DNA of 64,000 nt, taken from positions 112,961,088 to 113,025,087 of the forward strand of contig CM065300.1 of the NCBI GenBank assembly GCA_032871835.1, in the 5' to 3' direction. A program made the position numbers and the translations under genes. Positions 1 through 10,799 of this stretch are shown piece after piece (the stretch's first letter is position 1; the number at the start of each line of letters is the position of its first letter). The notes under the pieces were generated by a model. The model had not been told where the DNA came from. It ran no database searches and saw only the letters and a list, made by a program, of their open reading frames with translations. This DNA is from Dipteronia dyeriana. Taxonomy: Eukaryota > Streptophyta > Magnoliopsida > Sapindales > Sapindaceae.

Positions 1-657
1 GAAATAAGATCAAGAAATGTGTTTATACTGTATCGTAGAAGGAGCTTCCTAATATACTGGTTTCAAGCTGTTTGTTTGTTGAATCGTGAACCAAGTTTAC
101 AACATATATTTTGATAGTATAGGGAAAAAAACAAATTGTGAACTGTATCATAGAAGGAGGAAGCATCTCATATTTCACGAAAGTGTTGTTGATTCTGCTC
201 ATAAAATTTTGATTTTGTAAGTAATTTCTTATAGAATGAATTACTTTTGCTCTTTTACATTGAGTGGAAGCAAAATTTCCCATCTACACAGATTTGAATT
301 ATTTTGCTTATTTGATTAGTCTTTGATGTGACCATTGAACTTATTTGCTTATTTGTTTATGTCATTGTGACGAATCTTTTTTGGCATTACTCATTTCTTG
401 GGTAATCTTTGTTGTATTGTGCCAACAATCATATGATTTGTCTGGATCATTTTTGTTGTATCAACATGTGATAAGCATTGTCATTCTAACATCGTTTCCA
501 AGTTGTTTTTATCCAAATATCTATGTTATTGCATTCATTTATTAGGATCTGACATATGATGTCTTTCTTCATATAACTGGTAGCATTTCTAGTGCTCCTT
601 TGTGGAGAAGATCCTGTATCATTTGTTTATGTTTTAATTCTGCTTCATAACCTGTAG
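1..657. other. Intron or upstream part of formin gene, no exon recognised
   Basis: This AT-rich stretch precedes the first recognisable formin exon and ends in a good acceptor (CAG-like, AG at 656-657), so it is most likely intron. I looked for the preceding FH2 exon, which in class II formins ends just before the VLADKLPDLLDF segment, and did not find it, so it should lie left of the window. A 17-bp segment (28-44) recurs with one mismatch at 143-159. Short open frames here show no family features. Confidence 0.5.
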
Positions 658-2099
658 GTGCTTGCTGATAAATTACCTGATCTTCTAGATTTTGCAAAAG
701 ACCTTGCCAGTTTGGAACCTGCATCAAAGGTAATTTCTGGTGTTTGGCGACGGCTGGTTTGATAAGAGCTTGTGCTCTGACTGATGTGTGATTTTTATCT
801 AGGTACAATTGAAATTTTTGGCGGAGGAAATGCAAGCCTTAAGCAAAGGATTGGAGAAAGTTGTTCAGGAACTGTCCATGTCTGAAAATGATGGTCCTGT
901 ATCATATAATTTTACTAAGGTATATTAAGCATATTATCTCACTTTTGTTTGTTGCTACTCAATTAACAAATTACCGGAGGTATGGGGTGAGTAAATTTAG
1001 AAGATTCTTAGCAACTTTGATTAAAGTATTAATAATGGGTGTTTCGGATGTATGAAATTTTATGACTTGGTAAATTAGATTTCAATCATATTTGCCATTC
1101 CCTCTGCTCATCTTCTAGAAAGATTTTTCTCAGTCTCTGTCTGTTTCGTATTTGTTGCTGTGCTGCGATAAGCATATCAAGTTGCGTAAGAGTATGACTG
1201 CCAAATTGGACTAAATTTGATTGAGATTGAAATTTATTATGCATATTTGATCTAATAAGATAGTAAATTAACCTGCTTTGGTAGTTTGATTGTTAATAAG
1301 ACACTTGATCGAACCTGATAATATTCAATATCTAAACAAAATTCTTAAGCAAAGTAGATGACTGCTTAACCGGAACCAGGGAGTCAACTTTATCAAGTTT
1401 ATGCTGATAGCAGTATACATGTACTGAAAATGCTTGGATATGAACAATCATTTGTCATTCTTCTTCATACTATTCAGCTACATGTGTTTCCTCTTGTATT
1501 TTTACTTATGTGTTTCCTTCTTTTGTATTTTGTCATTTTCATTTGATTTTCACTGAACTTATGGCTTGGCTTTTGTTGGTCAGAATTTAAAGGAGTTCCT
1601 TCGTTTTGCTGAAGCTGAAGTGAGGACTTTGGCTTCACTGTATTCTGGGGTGGTAAGTCACAAAACCTATAGTGTGAAGAACGGCATTCCCGTTTTATGG
1701 TGTTTACCCAATGAGACAAATTCTTTACTTGGAGCACAATCTTTTACAGGGTAGAAATGTTGATGCATTGATTCTTTATTTTGGAGAAGATCCGGCACGC
1801 TGTCCCTTTGAACAAGGTCTGTTTTTTTATGATCAGTTTTGCATTTAAATTACAGATACATATATTCAATTTAAATTTATTCATCTCAAAGCATTTCTAT
1901 TAGAGCGATTCTTCGTATTTAAATACAAATATACTTGACTGCTGTTATTTCGTTGCTCTTCTGAATTACTGTTGCAGTTATTTCAACTCTACTCAACTTT
2001 GTGAGAATGTTTAATAAAGCCCATGAGGAGAACTGCAAGCAGCTTGAGCAAGAAATGAAGAAATCGGTAGAAAGTGAGAAGTCGAAGAAGAATTCTTGA
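658..2099 (+). CDS. Class II formin, C-terminal FH2 exons (partial gene)
   Basis: The product would be a plant class II formin, an actin nucleator and elongator that acts as an FH2 dimer on filament barbed ends. I see the C-terminal part of FH2 in five exons: 658-729, 803-919, 1584-1652, 1750-1816 and 1978-2099, all with GT-AG borders and a continuous frame. Telling stretches are LPDLLDFAKDLASLEPASK, LKFLAEEMQALSKGLEK, FLRFAEAEV, YFGEDPARCPFEQ and FVRMFNKAHEENCKQ, followed by a charged lysine/glutamate tail typical of the family. The last exon reaches TGA at 2097-2099. In another frame beyond it, ESEHLMHPLIKSSN can be read, which looks like the normal formin tail, so a small indel has probably shortened the protein by some 15 residues. 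The upstream gene (PTEN-like and FH1 parts, most of FH2) is outside the window. The family call is firm; whether the locus still works is not known. Confidence 0.85.
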
Positions 2100-2509
2100 A
2101 TTCGCAAATAGAGTCTGAACACTTGATGCATCCTCTAATCAAGAGTAGCAATGCCCGCTGTCCCTTTGAACAAGGTCTGTTTTTTTATGATCAATTTTGC
2201 ATTTAAATTACAGATACATATATTCAATTTAAATATATTCATCTCAAAGCATTTCTATTAGAGCGATTCTTCGTATTTAAATACAATTATACTTGACTGC
2301 TGTTATTTCGTTGCTCTTCTGAATTACTGTTGCAGTTATTTCAACCCTACTCAACTTTGTGAGAATGTTCAATAAAGCCCATGAGGAGAACTGCAAGCAG
2401 CTTGAGCAAGAAATGAAGAAATCGGTAGAAAGTGAGAAGTCGAAGAAGAATTCTTGAATTCGCAAATAGAGTCTGAACACTTGATGCATCCTCTAATCAA
2501 GAGTAGCAA
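1798..2509 (+). repeat. Tandem duplication of the last formin exon (358-bp period)
   Basis: Bases 1798-2151 recur at 2156-2509 with about five substitutions and no obvious indel. The unit holds the last 19 nt of the penultimate exon, its donor, the whole final intron and the final exon. The second final exon (2336-2457) has the same acceptor and the same TGA (2455-2457). After the second copy the tail frame closes at a TGA at 2517-2519 (SSNIQ then stop), probably the original terminus. The second copy of the penultimate exon has no acceptor of its own, so splicing could use either final exon. Confidence 0.9.
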
Positions 2510-2519
2510 TATCCAATGA

Positions 2520-3832
2520 TTTGATCTTTCAACACGGAACTTTTTTTCCCCATAGAAAGCAAATAATGTATGCTCCACCATGTCAAATGCATCCAACAGA
2601 AGTAATGTAAGGATCTCATTGATGTTGGAGCGGAATGTAAATATAGAATTTCGTAATTCACTGCTGACACGTAGGGTGAATGAACTTGTCTTCGGCGAGG
2701 TGAGCTTCTCTTAGCCATTTCCTGTTTTTGTTTTGACCAACTATCTCTTATTCTTTGGCTTTTAATACTAACATCTCGATTTCTTCATTATCTAAATGAT
2801 TGCTTAACACAATAAATTTTACTTCTTTGATTGGAGCAGAGATGGAGGAGATGGTAGGCGACCTGTAAATTATACACTCGCTTTGTAAGTAACTTTAAAA
2901 ATGGGATTTGGGAGATACTGAATTTTTCTCCTCCAAATTTTGTTCTTACACTTGGAATTGATTCTCAAATCTTTCTTGATTTTGTTTTGATTATTCTCCT
3001 GTACGTTTTTTGATTATTGTTTGGTAGTATAGTATTCTTTTGTTTTTTTTTCTTGATAGAGAATAACAAATAGATATTATCCGTCCTTAGCTTTCTATTT
3101 TTTCAACTAGACTATTTTTTCAACTAGACGGGTCTGGCTGTAATTAATTAGCTCAAACGTTGGAAGTATCTTAATAAACCACGGTTTACTTTACAATAAT
3201 GTTTTTGGTAGTGTCCAGAATAGCTTTAAAAAACAAATCACCTTTCAGGTTAAGTTGTGTGTACCTTCTTTTTACGTTAGTGGTTAGTGGTGGGGGATCG
3301 AGTACTACAATGCTCATTTTACAAGTATAAAATGCTTGATCTCAGGAGGTCCAACAAACCTCTGACCAATTTTGAAAAACAAAATGGCTTTCAAATCATC
3401 TAATATCATTTCACTGGATCAATTTACATATAGTATATTACATATTATATATTATGTGATATTGTATGCACATAATGGTTCCAGTCATGGAACCTGTTGA
3501 TATATTTTATGAACTCGGATTCCAACTACTGTGATCAGAATATGATATTGATGAAATTTAGGTGTGGTCAATGGGGACCAATCGAACCAAATTTAAAAAT
3601 TCTATAATTGAAGTTTGATAAATGTTAGATATGATAGTTGTTGACGTGCGTGTCAACTTTCTACGTGTTTTTCTACCAACACCTCTTTTAAACAAATCTG
3701 TCATGGTTGGTTAGATGTATTGGTATTTTATTGACTTCATAGTTTGGGAAAAAAAAAAACGAAAAACAAAAAAAACGGCAAAACAAAACATGAGTGCATC
3801 ACGTTTCAAAAAAAAAAAAAAAAAAAAAACTT
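2520..3832. other. Formin 3' flank and AT-rich intergenic DNA
   Basis: No gene, tRNA or clear element is visible. The first few hundred bases may include the formin 3' UTR. The rest is AT-rich and ends in an A-rich run (about 3748-3830) directly abutting the hAT element. Confidence 0.5.
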
Positions 3833-4030
3833 TAGTGTAAAAATGGGCCGGCCGGGCCTGTCACCGGCCGGCCCAGGAAGTTCACGGGTCGTTCTTGGAA
3901 CGGCCCGTGAAGGAAGAGGGCCAGGCCGTGTGCCGGGCCGCTAGGAGGAGGCCCGGTAGGCCGGCCCGCCTGGCATGCCAATCCGGCGTGCCAGGCCTGT
4001 CGGACCGATCAGCCGGTCCGTTCGGTCCAA
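3833..4030 (+). repeat. Left GC-rich inverted end of hAT element
   Basis: About 200 bp very rich in GGCCGG/CCGGCC and GCCCG blocks, ending in GGTCCAA before a T-run. The right end mirrors it, including the inner TTGGACC boundary next to an A-run. Such clustered subterminal motifs are where hAT transposases usually bind. Confidence 0.8.
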
Positions 4031-4162
4031 TTTTTTTTTTATTTTTTTTTTCTAATAACCTCCAACGGTTGGAATTGATTTCTAGCCGTTGGAGAAAATT
4101 AAAATTACCAAAACCTTCCTACAATCTTTTAAATTATATTTTGACCCACAAATCAAATTTTT

Positions 4163-4170
4163 CTATAAAT
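4163..4170 (+). promoter_or_regulatory. TATA box of hAT transposase gene
   Basis: A CTATAAATA sequence sits inside the left end, followed by a CT-rich leader typical of plant 5' UTRs. Position and context suggest the core promoter. Confidence 0.5.
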
Positions 4171-4342
4171 ACTTTCATCCATTTGATTTTCCATTAACTC
4201 TCTATCATTCTTTCAATATCTCATTCTCTCAAATCTCAATCTCTAATATATTCTCAAATTCTCTAAACTTTTTTATTCATTTTGGTTATTACTCTCTCTA
4301 CAAAATTCTCTACGTTTTCCACCAACACACCAAATTTTAAAG

Positions 4343-4921
4343 GTACAATTTTGTTATTACTTTTGGTCCAACATATTCTCATAGTAAATTTATATGTTTA
4401 TGTTTATATTTGAGTTATTTAATGAAAACATTATCTATTTAGTTAGTTAGTTTATCAATTTTTGGGCTTTAATGTTAATATTATATGTTTAGTTTATTAA
4501 GATTTTTAAATTTAGTAGTAATTTTAATATTTTTTATTAATAAATTTAGAAAGTTAATTTGTATTACTGAAATTACTTTTTGTAATAAGTAAATGATGAA
4601 TGTTAAGTGTAGTAATTACGTTTGATATTGTTTTTTTCATAAATTAAAATTTTTCATTTGTAGATTATGATAGTAAATTTAAGAGTAGTGGTTCAAATCA
4701 TCAATTTTATGTTAGTATATTATGTTAGTAAATTTATCAATTTTATTTGTAGTAGTGAACTAGTGAATTTAAAATTTTATGTTAGTAGATTATGATTTTT
4801 TTTGTTTATTTAATTTGTTTTTTAAGTAAATAAATTATTGTTAGTAAATTAAGATTACTGTTAGTAAATATTGATTTTTAATTTGACTATTAACTACTAT
4901 AGTGCTCATATTTTTATTCAG
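4343..4921 (+). other. Probable 5'-UTR intron of hAT transposase
   Basis: A donor (AAAG then GTACAA) at 4343 and an acceptor (TTTTTATTCAG) ending at 4921 bracket a T-rich 579-bp stretch. The transposase ATG at 4925 follows three bases after the acceptor. Leader introns are common in plant hAT genes. The call rests on splice signals only. Confidence 0.5.
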
Positions 4922-4924
4922 ATA

Positions 4925-7003
4925 ATGGATCCTAACCAGCAGCCTTATTTTCTGGACGGTTTGAATATGCTCAACGATAAATTTGATATTTCAGAACCGA
5001 CCCATACTCAAGCGGGACCTTCTGGTTCCGGCGTTATACCAACATCACGTCTCAGAAAATTAACATCAGATGTGTGGCAATGTTTCAACATAGTCCAAAT
5101 GACACTCCCAAACGGGGCGTCTGGCCTCAGAGCTAAATGTAAGTTTTGCCATAAGAATTATGCTACAAGTACGGGGGGAACCGAACATTTGAGACGGCAT
5201 ATGTACAAATGTATGCCTGCACATGGACAGGTAGATACTACAACCCAGACACAGCTTCAACGGCACCCAGACGGGTCCGTTACGTCGTGGCAGTTCGACG
5301 CCATGCACGCTAGAGAGTGCTTGGCACGATACATTGCACAAACTGATCAACCGATTAGTATTGGTGAGAGTCCATTTTATAAATAATTAATCATATCTAC
5401 ATATAACCCCCATATGAACCTGTTTCTAGAACCACCACTAGAAATGATTTGATACGATTGTTTGAAACCGAAAAGGATGACTTAGTTGCTGAAATACAAC
5501 ATTTAAGTGTTTCTGTTGCATTAACTTCTGATATTTGGAATGCATGTTCCAAACAGGACTATTTATGTGTCACAGGACACTATTTAGATTCTGATTGGAG
5601 GATAACAAAAAGAATTTTTTGGTTTTCGTCCTATAGATTTTGTACATACCGCAGAAAACATTTTTAATGTCATAATGGAAGTTTTAGAAACTTATGAAAT
5701 CATGCATCGCATTCTTTCAATCACATTTGATAATGCATCTGCAAATACTAGCTCTATTGCATTGTTTGTTGCAAGAAATATCCCGCAAGATGGAGGTTAT
5801 TTCTTCCATCAACGATGTGCATGCCATATTATAAATTTAGTTGTACATGCTGGTTTAAAGCAGGTAAGCGACCAAATAGATCGCATTAGAGATGTCATTT
5901 CTTGGATTTGCAGTTCTAATCCTAGATTCAGTGAATTCAAGAGACATTGTAAATTAAACGGTCTCAAACCCCGACGATTCCAAACTGATATGCCGGTAAG
6001 GTGGAACTCTACTTATTTAAAGTTGCAAAATTGTTTGGAATATGATACAACCATTACATGTTTTTATAACATGAAATTGACCGAAACAGGACAATTTAGT
6101 CCTAAATTACTTTCCACAGACGATTGGTATGTGGCAAAGATTTTTGTTCAATTTTTAAAGTTTTTTTACAATGCCACTGTAACTCTTTCCGGAGTATATT
6201 ACCTCACATCTTCCCAGGCAATACATCAGATAGTGGAAATGTCTGAACTGTTAAACAGTTATAGAGAAGATGAACATCTAGGCGCTGCAGTTGTTGTCAT
6301 AGAGACAAAGTTGAAAAAATATTGGGCTAACATTCCCCTACTTTATGCCTTAAGTGCTATAATAGATCCCAGGGTTAAATTATCTGGTTTAGAAGTTTTG
6401 CTTGAGCTTATTGGTATTAATTTGTCAATAGATTATTCAGAACAAATTACTGACATTCGAACCAAGTTGTTCGAGATTTTTCATATTTATGAGACCATGT
6501 TTGGCAACATTGACATCCCCCAATCAACACGACCGGAGACAGAGCAGAAGCAAACAAGTTGGAGCCTTTTGAAACGAAGAAAAAAAGACAAATCAGCAAG
6601 TACTTCTTCAGGGCAAAGATCTAGCCCATCTTCTTGTACCGAATTTATTAGGTACCTTGAAGCACAGTTCGATGCTGTTGAAGACAAGGAAGAGTTTGAT
6701 TTGTTGTTATGGTGGAAGACCTATACGTAGAGGTATCCAGTTATGTCACACTTAGCACGTGACGTACTGGTTATTTCAGTGTCAACGGTGTCTTCAGAAC
6801 AAGCTTTCAGCACCAGTGGACGTATAATTAAACCAAGAATAAGCTGTTTGTCTCCAGAGATGGTGGAGGTATTAACATGCCTTCAGGATTGGGAGCATGC
6901 TAAAAAAAGGTTACAAAATCTAACTGTAGATAAAGAACTTAATCTAAATTTCGACAATCTATATATTGATGACCCTTCAGGTAGTGGCCAGGGCCAGAAC
7001 TAG
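4925..7003 (+). pseudogene. hAT transposase with BED zinc finger, inactivated
   Basis: The transposase would bind element ends through its BED finger and cut them with an RNase-H-like core. The start chosen is the ATG just after the leader intron. Order seen: BED finger (W at about 5078, CKFC at about 5140, H-x3-H near 5190), TSDIWN (about 5527, first catalytic Asp region), TFDNASANT (about 5725, second Asp region), CHIINLVV, VRWNSTY (about 5996), and the C-terminal dimerisation region with VSSEQAFSTSGRI (about 6790), where the catalytic Glu lies. Four breaks are visible: a TAA at 5384-5386, a frame change at the C-run 5407-5411, a frame change at the T-run 5615-5620, and a TAG at 6728-6730 in frame with both neighbours. 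It resembles the RICESLEEPER/Ac-like plant hAT group. It cannot make an intact transposase. Confidence 0.9.
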
Positions 7004-7320
7004 GTTATACTTTTACATATGTATTTATTATTTACTTGTAAGTTGTAAAACGGTTGCACTCTTTTTCCCTTGCCAAGTTTTTATCCCACTGGGTTTTTCT
7101 TGGTAAGGTTTTTAATGAGGCAATCATGTAGATATGTATTACTGAATTCCATAAGTGAAAAATAAATAAATAATTAAAAAATTGTTCGTTCTCTTTATTC
7201 ATTTCAAATCCTAATAATTGTTCGTTCTCTTCATTCATTTTAAATTCTAAACCCTTAACCATAAACTATAAATCCTAAACCCTATACCATAAATCCAAAA
7301 AAACGTAATTTGGAAAAAAA
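7004..7320. other. hAT 3' UTR region
   Basis: AT-rich sequence after the transposase stop, with a local repeat of TTGTTCGTTCTCTTYATTCA (about 7181-7200 and 7217-7236). No gene is seen. Confidence 0.5.
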
Positions 7321-7558
7321 ATTGGACCGAAAAACTAACCCGTCGGACCAGGCCCGTTAGGCCCGGCCCGTCCGGCTTGTCAGAGGGCCCGGTGGGCCGG
7401 CCTGGCACAGCACGTAGGCACGGCAAGCCTGAGGCAGGCCGGCGTGCCATGCCGGGCCTGCTTCTCTGGAAACAGGCCGGCCCGGTTCGACCTGTTTCCA
7501 GAAATGGGCTGGCCAGGCCGTCCCTAATGGGCCGGGCCAGTCCATTTTTACGCCACTA
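7321..7558 (-). repeat. Right GC-rich inverted end of hAT element
   Basis: This is the inverted partner of the left end: inner TTGGACC boundary, repeated GGCCGGC/GCCCG blocks, and an outer TTTTTACGCCACTA terminus. It is somewhat longer than the left end, which suggests loss on the left or gain here. Confidence 0.8.
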
Positions 7559-8002
7559 ATCATGAGCCACGGTGTATCTTTCTGTTCGGATTTCGCCATA
7601 TGGCAACGTGGTGAAATCTAGATGGATAATTTTTATTTTTATTGTGTGGAAGGAGGTTATAACTTTTACCCGATGTGTTTAGGGTGGAGTTGGGGTTGAT
7701 CCTCTTTGACATCAAGATATTAGACTTAAACAACTTCAATGACCTAACGTTGGATTGGCTATTGAAAGTTCAACCAAAATTGGCCACCGTTTAGTATCTA
7801 AATCTAATGGGTATATAATTCAAAGAGTCATGAAAATAATTGAGCAAAATATTTTTTCTAACAGTTTGTTATAATTGAGTTTTTTTTTATTTTTATTTTT
7901 AAAGAGATTCAAACATAATTAAATTTTTTGAATAGGTTTGGTACAAAAGATTTTGGGGGGAAATTGGGGGTTTTGATACTCTTTCGAGTTGGCGTTTCAT
8001 GA
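7559..8002. other. Intergenic, nothing recognised
   Basis: AT-rich DNA between the hAT element and the fold-back element. No coding or RNA feature is supported. Confidence 0.5.
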
Positions 8003-9135
8003 GTGTCGCTATTTTAATAATTTGAATGTTCACCAAAGTTTGTGAATTTCTAAAAATGTCCTTACTTAACATATAAATTTAATATACTTTCCAGCTTTTC
8101 AAAAAAAAAAAAAAATTATCTTCTTCTTTGGCTTCTATTGGAGGTCTAAGAACTCCAATGAAGGTTGAAATGACCTCCATTGGGAGTCGAAGTTGTTCGA
8201 CCTCTATTGAAGGTCTGTTCGACCATCATAGAGGTCGAAATTGACCTTCGTTGAAGGTCAATTAAGAAGATGAAAAACTAAAACTTGGAAAAAATTTCAA
8301 GTAATTTTTCAGGCTTTTTAGGTAATTTTTAAGACTTTCCAAGTAATTTTTTAGACCTTTAATTTATTTTCGAGAATTTTTAGGAAATTTTTGTGAATTT
8401 TGAAGTATTTTTGAGACTTTTTGATAATTCCTGAGGCTTTTGATAATTTTCAAGACTTTCTGAGGGACTTTTGAGTAATTCTAAGGTTGTTTGGTAATTT
8501 TCAATACTTTCTATGTAAAAATGAAATTTTCTGAGACATTTCGATTTGGCTATTTCAAAATTTTCATTTTTACACAAAAAGTTTTGGAAACTACAAAAAG
8601 TCTTGAAAATTACTAAAAGTTTGTAAAATTTCAATTTTGTCCAGAAAGTCTCGAAAGTTGTCAAAAAGTCTCGAAAATGACTAAAAGTCATGGAAAATTT
8701 CATTTTTACCAAAAACATTCGAAAATTATTAAAATTCTTGGAAATTGCCGTAAAGTCTCGACAGCTACCTGAAAAGTCTAAAAAATACATGTACAGTCTC
8801 AAAAATTACCTAAAAAATCTAAAAAATGTTTGAAAAGTCTCAAAAATTATCTGAAAAAAAATTATATATATTTTTTCATCTTTTTCTTAATTGACCTACA
8901 ATGTAGGTCGATTTTAACATTCTTTAGAGGTCAGTTCAACCTCCATTGGAGACCGATTTTGACCTCTATTTGAGGTCGAACTGACCTCTAATGGAGGGCT
9001 TTTACCTCCATTGATAGAGGATTTTGAAAAAAAAAAACTAAAATAATGAAGAAGGTTACTATAGGGCATTTTTGGAAGGAACCCATATTTGGTGCCATTT
9101 AAATTTAACTTATTAAATGAGAGATAAAATGACAC
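8003..9135. mobile_element. Fold-back (long inverted repeat) element
   Basis: The whole stretch is an imperfect giant palindrome. Outer arms begin GTGTC...TTTT on both strands. Each arm then carries repeated GAGGTCGAA/TTCGACCTC blocks (left about 8130-8265, right about 8890-9030). The interior is T-rich on the left (degenerate AATTTTTAAGACTTT units, about 8300-8510) and A-rich on the right (AAAAGTCTCGAAAATT units, about 8560-8860), so it also folds on itself. Open frames here are low-complexity by-products of the repeat. It has no transposase, so it is non-autonomous. Mutator-like is possible, but I see no clear 9-bp target duplication. Confidence 0.7.
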
Positions 9136-9605
9136 CTTATACTAAGAAAAGAAGAATAAACGGTAACCATTGAGAGAAATGAAGAACAAACAGTAAAGTA
9201 ATTTAATGAGTGGGAAGTGACTTGCTTAGTAGGTCATTTTAGGATTCTTATATATTTATTAAGAAAATAAATTATGACCATTAGATGTTTATCTAAAAGC
9301 AATCGGCGTTTGAGACTAGAATGACGTAGACTATTTTTTAAAATTATATAGTGTCATGTTGCATTCAAGTATGGGCCATATATAAACAAAATGTTTTCAT
9401 TCCAACTTGTACCCATGATTAAATATTATACATAAAAATGTAAGCAAATCATGAAATCAAGTTGGAAAGGACAGGGAGACATGAGATAGTATCATACAAT
9501 GCATGTAAATAAAAAAAAAATGGTCAGATGATTAATACTCAAAAGAAGACAATCTTAAAAAAAAAATAAATTATATATTTAAGGGGTAAATATATACATT
9601 AAGAC
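9136..9605. other. Intergenic, nothing recognised
   Basis: AT-rich DNA without coding, RNA or element signals that I can support. Confidence 0.5.
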
Positions 9606-10372
9606 TAGGGGTTGGCACGGTTCGATTTTGAACAAAACTGAATTGAACCTAAAATATTCCAATTCATTTAAAATTAAACCGGTTTAAACCGAATAAGAAA
9701 CATGAACCGAACTGAACTGATTTTAATCGGTTCGGTTCAATTTAGTTTTGGGACTAATGGGCCAACTAGCTTAATCCGAACCCCCCCAATCATAGCTAAC
9801 TTAAAAATATATTAAAAAATAAAAATCAGATATAAACATATTACATACTAATAAGTTAATAACAAATTCATTCCAAAATATAAAAATCATATTAATATAT
9901 TCCAAACTCCAAAATAGAAGTTCAAAAGTTAGTTAATAACAGTACATTACATAATAATACCTCTCCAAAAATAAATAATCCAACTCCACATCAAAATTAC
10001 AACTAAAATATCTCCGAATCAAAATTATAACTAGTCAAGTCAACTAAATTAACATTTCAATTATAGTTTCCACACCAAATTCCACAATCCACATACATAA
10101 AAAAAATGCATTCCATTTTATCACTCCACCAGATGCTTGCTGATACAAAAAAAAAAAAAATAATGAAAATTTATATATGCATTTGTCACTAAATCCTTAT
10201 GTTCCATAGAAACAAAATAATTATAGTGAAATATTATGCATATAACAACAACTAAAGACTTACCTTCATAACTTCATCAATAATTCCTCCTTATTTTGTA
10301 TCCTCCATAGAAACATTTATCACTCGACTTTCATACTCTACATTAAGATTAAGACAAATGCATAATGTATCA

Positions 10373-10624
10373 TCAATTAATGTTTGTTGTGCTACTACTC
10401 GAGTCAAATGCATAAGTATCACCACAATACTTGCATCTAGCTCTTTTCTTCACATATTCTTCTAAATGAATCCAACAATCTAATTTATTTTTTTCTTTCC
10501 TACCACCTACTCGTATACCCTTCGTTGAAACCTTCCCTTTTCCAATAGAGCTAGAATTCTCTAAGGTTTTCAGACCCAAGTCATTACTCCCTTCCCCTAA
10601 ACCCACATTAGGATCAATATCCAT
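10373..10624 (-). pseudogene. BED zinc finger N-terminus of hAT transposase, truncated
   Basis: An open frame of 83 residues starts at the ATG at 10624 and carries the first half of a BED finger: WIHLEEYVKKRARCKYCG then TYAFDSSSSTTN. The two metal-binding cysteines are present. The stop falls right after NIN, before the two histidines, so the finger is incomplete and no transposase core follows. Family members continue with a histidine pair and a long catalytic region. It is most likely dead, although the truncation could instead be an unrecognised intron. Confidence 0.7.
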
Positions 10625-10758
10625 CTATTCACAATTTCACATATAAAAAAATAACAGGAAAAGTAATTAAATTTTTTATTAATTATGAGATAAATAATGT
10701 GATTAAAACTTATTCAAAGGTACTGTGAGTCACAACAACACCTTAGCAACTTATCTTA

Positions 10759-10761
<3 letters not shown>

Positions 10762-10797
<36 letters not shown>
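10762..10797. repeat. (TA)n microsatellite at insertion site of element H
   Basis: A run of 18 AT dinucleotides directly abuts the TGAAATTCTC edge of the next LTR. A target duplication of TATAT would be invisible within it. Confidence 0.9.

Positions 10798-10799
<2 letters not shown>

Larger units (their letters stand above)
3833..7558 (+). mobile_element. hAT-superfamily DNA transposon, decayed autonomous copy
   Basis: The element is bounded by imperfect terminal inverted repeats. The left end starts TAGTG then TAAAAATGGGCC, and the right end, read on the minus strand, starts TAGTGGCGTAAAAATGGAC. Both ends carry a GC-rich subterminal block of about 200-240 bp in an otherwise AT-rich surrounding. 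Between them lie a promoter-like region, a leader with an intron, and a BED-finger hAT transposase broken at several places. An 8-bp target duplication is expected for hAT, but the flanks (AAAACTTT left, ATCATGAG right) do not match, so an end may have been altered. Confidence 0.85.
9606..10797 (-). mobile_element. Remnant of a second hAT element
   Basis: The left end reads TAGGGGTTGGCACGGTTCG and is followed by GGTTCGGTT/AACCGAACC motifs (about 9640-9740), characteristic of many plant hAT ends. The right part holds the first coding exon of a BED-finger transposase on the minus strand. The matching right end is not seen before element H begins at 10798, so it is either lost or lies beyond H outside the window. 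The interior of about 570 bp between end and exon is AT-rich and non-coding, so this is a deletion derivative. Confidence 0.65.

Noticed and set aside
1919..2489. Two identical 70-codon minus-strand frames
   Set aside because: They are antisense shadows of the duplicated formin exon.
8380..8802. A 140-residue protein on the minus strand
   Set aside because: It is a low-complexity by-product of the repeated AAGTCTCGAAAATT units of the fold-back element.
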